Origin: Camellia lanceoleosa
Lineage: Eukaryota; Streptophyta; Magnoliopsida; Ericales; Theaceae
Assembly (NCBI GenBank): GCA_025200525.1
Contig: CM045763.1
Coordinates: 92,423,044-92,487,043 of the forward strand
Direction of reading: 5' to 3'
DNA: 64,000 nt
Position numbers and translations under genes: made by a program. The notes beneath the pieces were generated by a model that saw only the letters and a list, made by a program, of their open reading frames with translations, did not search any database and had not been told where the DNA came from. Of this stretch, positions 57,935-64,000 are shown one piece after another. Position 1 is the first letter of the stretch. The number at the start of each line of letters is the position of its first letter.

Positions 57935-59219
57935 GGAAAAATTACCAGTAAATCCTATATGGTAAAAAGTTGAACCATTTAGTCTTGTAAGTTTTTTTAT
58001 GCACCATTTAGTCCCACTATCTACATCAGCAACATCAACAACAATATTAACATCATCAAAACATTAGCTACATTAACAAAACATCATTAAAAAAAAAAAA
58101 GTGTAAACACCATCAATTTCTAGATCAATTCCTACCATTCAAAACCCAAACAGATACGCGATCACATATATATAAATATAAAAGAAACCGAATGTTAACT
58201 CAAAAGAAACCCAAACATCATCAATGTCGATCAATGTAACAAAAAATCGAATGTTAACTCAAAAGCCCTAAATGTCGATCACATATATATATATATATAT
58301 AACAATGTCGATCATATATATCTATATATAAAAGCCCTAAATGTCGATTTATCATCCTCTTCTTCAAATCGTTGTCTCGCAAGGAAAGCGAGGTTGTTGG
58401 CGCCGATACGGCCATGTGGTGGTGGTTCATTTGCACGGCGGCGATGTAGGTCCAGATTGTTTATCAGTTACATTCAAAGACTCCATTGCCTTCTCCATAT
58501 TTGGATTTCTTGAAAGACTCTAGGGTTTGCGGCGGCGAATAGGAGGAGGAGGAAGAAATGTGTTGTTTGTGATCTTCGTTCGTTGTTCTCTCTGGCCCTC
58601 TGCAGGTACCTCGGAAACAACTATTAACCTAACCTTGGTCTTCACCTGAGATTCTGATATCCTTAAGACTATGCTGGATTGATTGATCTGAAGGGAAAAA
58701 AACAAACAAATGGTGAGATATGTGTTTGGGTAATTGAAGTTAAAGAGAGATCGAAAGAAATTGAGAAAAAGAAAGAGAAATTCATTTCTTTTATAATTAA
58801 TGTTGATGATGATGTTTAATGTTTGATGATGATGTATAATGTTTAATGTTGAAGATTAATGTTTATGTCTGATGTCTGATGTTTGATGTTGATGATGAAT
58901 AATGTTTAATGTTTGATGATGTTTAATGTTTAATGTTTAATGTTAATGATCATGTTTAATGTTTAATGTTTTTATGATGATGTATAATGTTTAATGTTGA
59001 AGAATAATGTTTTATGTCTGAAGTTTGATGTTTGATGTTGATGATAAATAATGTTTAATGTTTAATGTTTGATGATGTTTAATGTTTAAGGTTGATGATT
59101 TGATGTCGATGATGTTCAATGGTCATTAACATTGGGATAGGACCTAACGGTTCATAAGAAAATTCATAGGACCAAATGGGTTACAAGATACAAATTTGGG
59201 ATTTATTGGTGCATGCCCC
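57935..59219. mobile_element. Probable Pack-MULE with 9-bp target duplication
   Basis: The 1,285-bp insertion is flanked by TTTATTAAA on both sides (57926-57934 and 59220-59228). Its ends are imperfect inverted repeats of about 90 bp (GGAAAAATTACCAGTAAATCC against GGGGCATGCACCAATAAATCC; ATTTAGTC/ATTTGGTCC further in). The middle (about 58330-58740) is GC-richer and exon-like, with frames of about 60 codons on both strands that I cannot identify. A degenerate GATGATGTTTAATG repeat fills 58800-59130. No transposase is present. Confidence 0.75.
58800..59130. repeat. Degenerate GATGATGTTTAATGTT repeat
   Basis: Interspersed GATGATG, TTTAATG and TTTGATG words fill 330 bp inside the Pack-MULE. No frame of note. 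Confidence 0.75.
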
Positions 59220-59518
59220 TTTATTAAATTTTATTATTATTATTACTTAACTGATATACAATCTCGTTTTCATATTCTTTTTTGGGTGAATAAACTTTTT
59301 CATATTCTGATGTAAATGGGAGCAATAACTGCATATATTGATGTAGTATGAAGTTAGGAGCAATAACTGCACATATAAAATTGTGAGAGAGAGTGAGTCG
59401 TTTTAGCATTTTTGTTCCTTATAATGGTTCAAAAAAAAAAAAAAAAAATACAAGACACAAACAAACACATTTGCTCTCTCTCTCTCTCTCTCTCATAATT
59501 CTTTCATTAAAAATTAAA

Positions 59519-60622
59519 GTAAGAATTATACTAATGGTCTTTATAATTTAACTCTTATATTATTTTGATTCTTGATTTTTTAATTGTGATAAGTTTTAAA
59601 TAAGAATAATTGAAAATACTATTGCTCAATTTTAATGACAAAATTATCAATTTGATAAAATATAAATTAATTTAATAAAAATAAATATCAAATTTTTTTT
59701 TTGAAATTTTAAAAATTATTTCTACCCACTAAAGATAAAATTATGTAAAATTGATAAATTTTTTAGACATTTATTTATTTATCAAATTAATTTTTATTAT
59801 GTGTTTGAATGATGATCATATAATGGGTGGTTGTTTTTATTTTCATTCAATTAGTTTCTATTTTTTCAAAATTCAAATATGGCGACAACTTTGATATCTT
59901 TATTAAATCAATCCATTAAATTAAAAAAATTCAAAACTAAAAACATTTCATATATTAAATATATCGATTGCATACTAAAAACCTAACAACCACCCATTAT
60001 GTGATTATCATCCAAACATATAATAAAATTTAATTTGGTAAGGTAAATAAATAAATGTCTAAAAGATTAACTGCTTCCATCCCAAAATATTAGTTCCCTA
60101 TTTCATTTTTCATTGTCTCAAAATATTAGTCAATTTTCAAACATTAAGGAATAAAATAATATGAATTTACTATTTTTTTTCCTTCTTTTAAATTTATTAA
60201 TAACACAAAAAGTATAATTATGACAATAGATATTCTCCAAAAAAAAATATACTATTAAAGGGTAATTTTAAAAAATTAATATTTTTAAAATATAATAATT
60301 ATACTATTAAAAAAAGTTAGATTTTTCAAAAGAAATGATTATTTTGGGACAGAGTGAGTATTAATTTTACATAATTTTATCTTTGGTGAGTAAAAAATAT
60401 TTTTAAAAATTCAAAAACATTTTTTTTGATATTTATTTTTGTCAAATTAGTTTATATTTTGTCAAATTGATGACTTTGCCCTTAAAATTGAGCAATGGTA
60501 TCTTCAATTGTTCTTATTTAGAACAATATTCAAAATTCAGAGTCAAATGTGTCACAATTGAAAAGTCAATGATCAAAGTGATATGAACTCCAAACTATAG
60601 GGACTGTTAGTATAATTCGCCC
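59519..60622. mobile_element. Mutator-like foldback element
   Basis: The ends GTAAGAATTATACTAATGGTC and, inverted, GGGCGAATTATACTAACAGTC begin inverted repeats of about 240 bp. An inner palindrome follows (CATATAATGGGTGGTTGTT against AACAACCACCCATTATGTG). The flanks are AAAATTAAA (59510-59518 and 60623-60631), a perfect 9-bp duplication. No transposase. A MITE interrupts its right arm. Confidence 0.78.
60071..60358. mobile_element. Stowaway-like MITE
   Basis: The ends CTGCTTCCATCCCAAAATAT and, inverted, CTCACTCTGTCCCAAAATAA resemble the CTCCCTCCGTCCC terminus of Stowaway MITEs. It is 288 bp, lies beside TA-containing sequence and interrupts the right arm of the foldback element. Confidence 0.7.
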
Positions 60623-60811
60623 AAAATTAAATATATTTTTTTACAAGCATTTGATCAGGATGCAATTTTTTAAGAAAACAATGGAAAATATTAATTATAA
60701 ATAACTTCATCATAGACAAATTTAAATTTATACTGATTTTACTCAATTTGGAGGAGCAATCATGTTTGAAATATTGGGATTTGGTACTTGGAAATATGGT
60801 AATTAAAATTA

Positions 60812-61257
60812 GGGCAAATTATTTGATTTTTGTGATAATTTAGTGCAATTTATAATATCTTTTAAGAAATTGGAAAATAAAATCAAAGATAAAAATGAAC
60901 CATTCAAAAAAGATTGGAGCATTTCAAATTGAAAATCAATCCCTCAACCACTTTGGCAATTGGATTAAAAACCAACTTTTGACTTTTTAAACTTTTTTAG
61001 GTCACATCATCTCTTCACTATTTTACAAATTTTTTCAAAAAAAAATCAAAAAGTTGACTTTTAACCTATTTTTTTAAAATAAGCAATGAATGAATCATTT
61101 AACTCTTCAATTTTAGTTCAATTTTTAAAGGATTAATGTCAATTGGACTAAATTAACATAATGTGAAAAATTCAAAGATAAACCTAATACAATTAGAACT
61201 ATTAGAACTAATTTGACACAAAAGACAGATATCAAAGACTATGAAGGTAATTTGTCC
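60812..61257. mobile_element. Possible small TIR element
   Basis: GGGCAAATTATTTGATTTTTG at the left matches inverted GGACAAATTACCTTCATAG at the right. Flanks TTAAAATTA and TAAAATATA are similar but not identical. It is non-coding. The call rests on weak inverted termini. Confidence 0.4.
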
Positions 61258-61639
61258 TAAAATATAAGCCCACAAAGCATAATTCAATACGAGACAATAC
61301 CAGTAGATGCAAAAATTCACGTTAGCCTAGCAGGTTATCATAATTTATTGAGGTCTATTTTTTTATAGATTTTTTTTAAATAAATAGATTTGTTTTTGGA
61401 ATTCAGTATAGTTTATATAATTTTTTTTTTAATAATCAAGAAATCATTCTAACCATTGTCTTTTGGGCCATCCTAAGAAGCAATGTGATTCCTAACTCAG
61501 TAAACTAGACAAACGGGAGGGGAGTTAAACTCTAAATAATAATGTGAAGAACATACCCACTAATTAGCTTTAAACACTCATTATATATATATATATATAT
61601 TTTTTTTTTCATATCATGAGCTAAATGCTATTATATTAG
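61258..61639. other. AT-rich spacer upstream of the LINE
   Basis: No gene or element is recognised. It contains a TA tract at about 61582-61600. The LINE 5' end probably lies close after it. Confidence 0.45.
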
Positions 61640-61722
61640 ACCTTGGAATGGAGGGAAGAGGGTGGAACCCAATAATACAGAGGAGAAGAGTGGGTAGTTA
61701 GAATGGATCTCGAAAGGAGGCG

Positions 61723-63657
61723 ATGATGATTGTTACGATATTTGTTGATAACATCCCAAATTCCATGTGCCCTAAAGGATTGTTCAAGCCATTTCGGAAG
61801 TTTGGCTTAGTGATAGATATGTTTATTCCAGGGAAGAGGAGGAAAGCATCAAGATCTAGATTTGGGTTTGTAAGATATGATTGCGAGGTGGCTGCTGGGA
61901 TAGCGATACAAAAGGCAGATGGGTTGTGGTGAGATAATAAGGAGCTGAGGGTCAAAAGAGCAGAGTTTCAAAAACCTCAAAGAGCTGGTCAACCGGAGCA
62001 AAGACGGCTGAACAGAGACGAAGATGGGAGAAGGATGGGCCAGGGGTTCCAGATGCAACAAGGGCTGGGAAGTGGAAACAAGAAGACTTATGCGGAGGTA
62101 GTAGCAAAGGGGAGTGCCAGAGTGGGTGCACAGGTGGTAATAAAAGCTACTGAAGAAGGTAATGGCTGGCGGTATGAAAGCTTAGTAGTTCAGCTTAGCA
62201 GCTTCTTAGCTTTTAAGGATTTTAGAGCGGAGCTCTGGAAAAGAGGGATGCAGGATGTGGTTGCGAAAGAGGGGGCTGGATGCATAGTTTTGTTAACCTT
62301 CCCTTCAGCATAACACATGCAGGTTGGGAAGGAACAATTAGAAGGGTGGGGAAGGAAATGGTGTGATTCAATTGAAGAATGGGAGAAAGATAAGTTCGTG
62401 GAGCAAGAGAGGTGCATCTGGCCGATTTGTCTTGGCATTCCCATAAACCTCTAGAGTGTTGCAACAGTTCAAAACATTGGTAGTCATTGGGGGGTGGTAA
62501 TCCAATTTGAAGAAGATTTTAATGATCCGCAAAATTTCCAACAAGCTAAGGTTAGAGTGGTAACAAAGTGCATGAAGATGATCAATGAGACAATACTTTT
62601 AGAGCATAAAGGCAAGTACATTCCAATTAGGGTCTGTGAAGAAGTCCCTAGTTGTTTACTCCCAAATCCAAGTAGCAGTAGTAGTATGCAACACCAGCAG
62701 CTGCAATCCAATGCAAAAGGAGGGGCAGATCAGTTGTCCGGCAATGGTGGTAGTTGCAAGAGTTCAGAGAAAGCTAGTTCAGAAAAAGAAGAGGAGGGTG
62801 TAAATGGGTGTGATGATGTAAGTAGGGTGTTGGAAACTGAGATGGCTAGATCAAATGAGTAGGGTGTAGGAAATGATGGCAAGCGTGCACTACCTGCAGT
62901 AGGTTCAAAAGGTGGTATGGGGAATAACATAGCAGGTGCAGTTGCATGAGAGGGTGTCATGGGGATTGACCTAGTAGGTGCACACTCTAGAGTGAAGGGG
63001 CTGGTGCAAGAAGTTATGTCTCAGCAGACAATGATGAATAAAGCACATGAGTTGGAAAAGGGCTTATACACTGGGGGCCTTCTAAAAGAGCTGAGTGGGC
63101 CAGTGTATGCAAGGAATAACATGAGTCTAGAAGTTCTACTTGAAGGTATGCAGGTTGGGCCTGAGCCTAGTGGGCCAAATAAAGGGGTGGGGTCGAATCT
63201 CAGTGACTGTGTGGCCCAGACCCAATTTAGACCAAATTTGGCCCAAACCATCCATACGGTTGTGCCAAATAAGGCAGGTCAAGGAAGAAAATTCAAGGAA
63301 GCAGCAGCAAAAAGATGGTGTAATTCAGGAAAGAAGGGTAGAGAACAAAGGAGGGGTATCAATATAGTTGGTGGTCACATGAAACAAAAAGGCAGGATGG
63401 GTTGGCTTAGCTTCCAGATAGGGGCCATCTTCAGAGCCTCAGCAGTGGCTGCAGCCAATTCATTGTCTATTTCCCAAGATCAGACCCTGAGAAGGAGGAG
63501 CAACCTAGTTGAGGAGGCCCAAACAACAGTGAAGGTTGGTGTATTGCTGGGTATGCAGTGTCAAGGCCAAGAGGAGGAGGTAGTGTCCAAACTAGTAGAA
63601 CTGGAAGAGAATGATTTGGGGAAAATTGCAGTTCAAGCAGCTACAATCAGATCATAG
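61723..63657 (+). pseudogene. LINE ORF1 (RRM protein), five in-frame stops
   Basis: One frame runs from the ATG at 61723 to the stop at 63657, about 645 codons. It is interrupted only by stops at 61930, 62311, 62452, 62860 and 62947; no frameshift is needed. The N-terminus is an RNA-recognition motif: TIFVDNIPNS is the RNP2-like strand and RFGFVRYD the RNP1-like strand. A KTYAEVV motif and a low-complexity C-terminal half follow. RRM-bearing ORF1 proteins in plant L1 LINEs probably bind element RNA. Each stop could come from a single C-to-T or G-to-A change. Confidence 0.8.
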
Positions 63658-63692
63658 CTGGTTGCTAAGAAGGGGTTTAGGTGTAAGTTGTG

Positions 63693-64000
63693 ATGGTTAT
63701 TATGAAGATTTTATCATGGAATATTAGAGGGCTGAGTAGGCCAGAAAAAAGGAGGAAAATAAAGAGACTTGTGAGGGAAAGAGATATAGGTGTATTGTTA
63801 ATACAAGAAACTAAAAGAAGCTCGATGGGCGATAATTTTGTCAAAACAATCTGGCCCTTTGAGAAGATGGAGTTTATGCAGGTAGATGCAGATGGAAGTG
63901 TTAGTGGAATTCTGTGTGTTTGGAAACCCCAGGTTTTTGAACTTCAGAATTGCTGTAGTAATAAGAACTTCATCATTCTATCAGGTACAACTTGTAGTTC
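63693..64000 (+). CDS. LINE ORF2 start: apurinic-like endonuclease (partial)
   Basis: ATG at 63693 (or 63702) opens a frame that stays open to the window end, about 102 codons. It shows the L1 endonuclease signatures LSWNIRGLSRP and LLIQETKRS, the latter with the metal-binding Glu, then SGILCVWKP. It starts 35 bp after the ORF1 stop in another frame. The endonuclease nicks target DNA for target-primed reverse transcription. Reverse transcriptase should follow outside the window. No stop codon is seen in this part. Confidence 0.85.
   Translation, partial: MVIMKILSWNIRGLSRPEKRRKIKRLVRERDIGVLLIQETKRSSMGDNFVKTIWPFEKMEFMQVDADGSVSGILCVWKPQVFELQNCCSNKNFIILSGTTCS

Larger units (their letters stand above)
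57816..59490. repeat. Copy B of the dispersed duplication (filled site)
   Basis: 57816-57934 and 59229-59490 match copy A at 45602-45980. The gap between them is exactly the insertion at 57935-59219 plus one copy of TTTATTAAA. Confidence 0.85.
61640..64000 (+). mobile_element. L1-type LINE with RRM ORF1 (continues past window)
   Basis: A G-rich leader, a long ORF1 frame with an RNA-recognition motif and a following endonuclease ORF2 define a plant L1 element of the BNR-like type. The 5' boundary is approximate. The reverse transcriptase part and 3' end lie beyond the window. Confidence 0.82.

Noticed and set aside
58254..58705. 60-codon frames on both strands inside the Pack-MULE as genes
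   Set aside because: They are short, overlap on opposite strands and have no recognisable domain. At most they are fragments of a captured gene.
1..64000. tRNA or rRNA genes
   Set aside because: No cloverleaf-like or rRNA-like stretch was noticed by eye. The primer-binding sites are short tRNA-complementary strings, not tRNA genes. A dedicated scan was not possible.

Overview
This window looks like intergenic, transposon-filled DNA from an angiosperm, probably a eudicot. It is very AT-rich. Its LTR retrotransposons carry plant-type features: an initiator-Met-type primer site, a Tat-like element with two RNase H domains, and a chromovirus-like element. It also holds an RRM-containing plant L1 LINE, plant Helitrons and Mutator-like foldback elements. 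I found no convincing intact host gene. Almost all recognisable coding sequence belongs to transposable elements, and most of it is broken.

Layout. 277-3674: plus-strand non-autonomous Helitrons. 3675-5863: AT-rich spacer. 5869-11775: a non-autonomous LTR retrotransposon (element 1, + strand) with 547-bp LTRs, a 5-bp target duplication and a large 58-bp hairpin minisatellite. 12410-13268: a Helitron inside a Helitron. 13405-14926: a Mutator-like foldback element with a 9-bp target duplication. 14947-25662: a Tat-like Ty3/gypsy element (element 2, - strand) with 539-bp LTRs that differ at one position, degenerate gag-pol, and an antisense spliced gene on the + strand. 26009-31550: minus-strand Helitrons. 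31555-45601: a Tekay/Del-like chromovirus (element 3, - strand). Its gag-pol is split between protease and reverse transcriptase by a 5.07-kb probable solo LTR (36264-41329). 46651-57811: plus-strand Helitrons, including a tandem array of about 1.98-kb units that carry an exon-like segment. 57935-59219: a probable Pack-MULE, with its related empty site at 45709-45717. 59519-60622: a second foldback element holding a Stowaway-like MITE. About 61640 to the end: a LINE with an RRM-type ORF1 and the start of its endonuclease ORF2.

How the pieces relate. Elements 1 and 2 belong to one family: they share LTR sequence, primer site, gag N-terminus, the hairpin minisatellite and the 3' internal region. 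Element 1 looks like a deletion derivative in which the minisatellite grew from about 5 to about 39 copies. Element 2 inserted very recently by LTR identity, yet its pol is full of frameshifts and has an altered integrase active-site residue, so it was probably mobilised in trans. The Helitrons fall into a few related families sharing the 5' end TCTATACTATATATTAAGC and a 3' hairpin (CCCGTGC/GCACGGG) followed by CTAG. Several abut exactly head to tail.

Limits: all comparisons were made by eye, family names rest on visible motifs, and substitution counts are hand counts.
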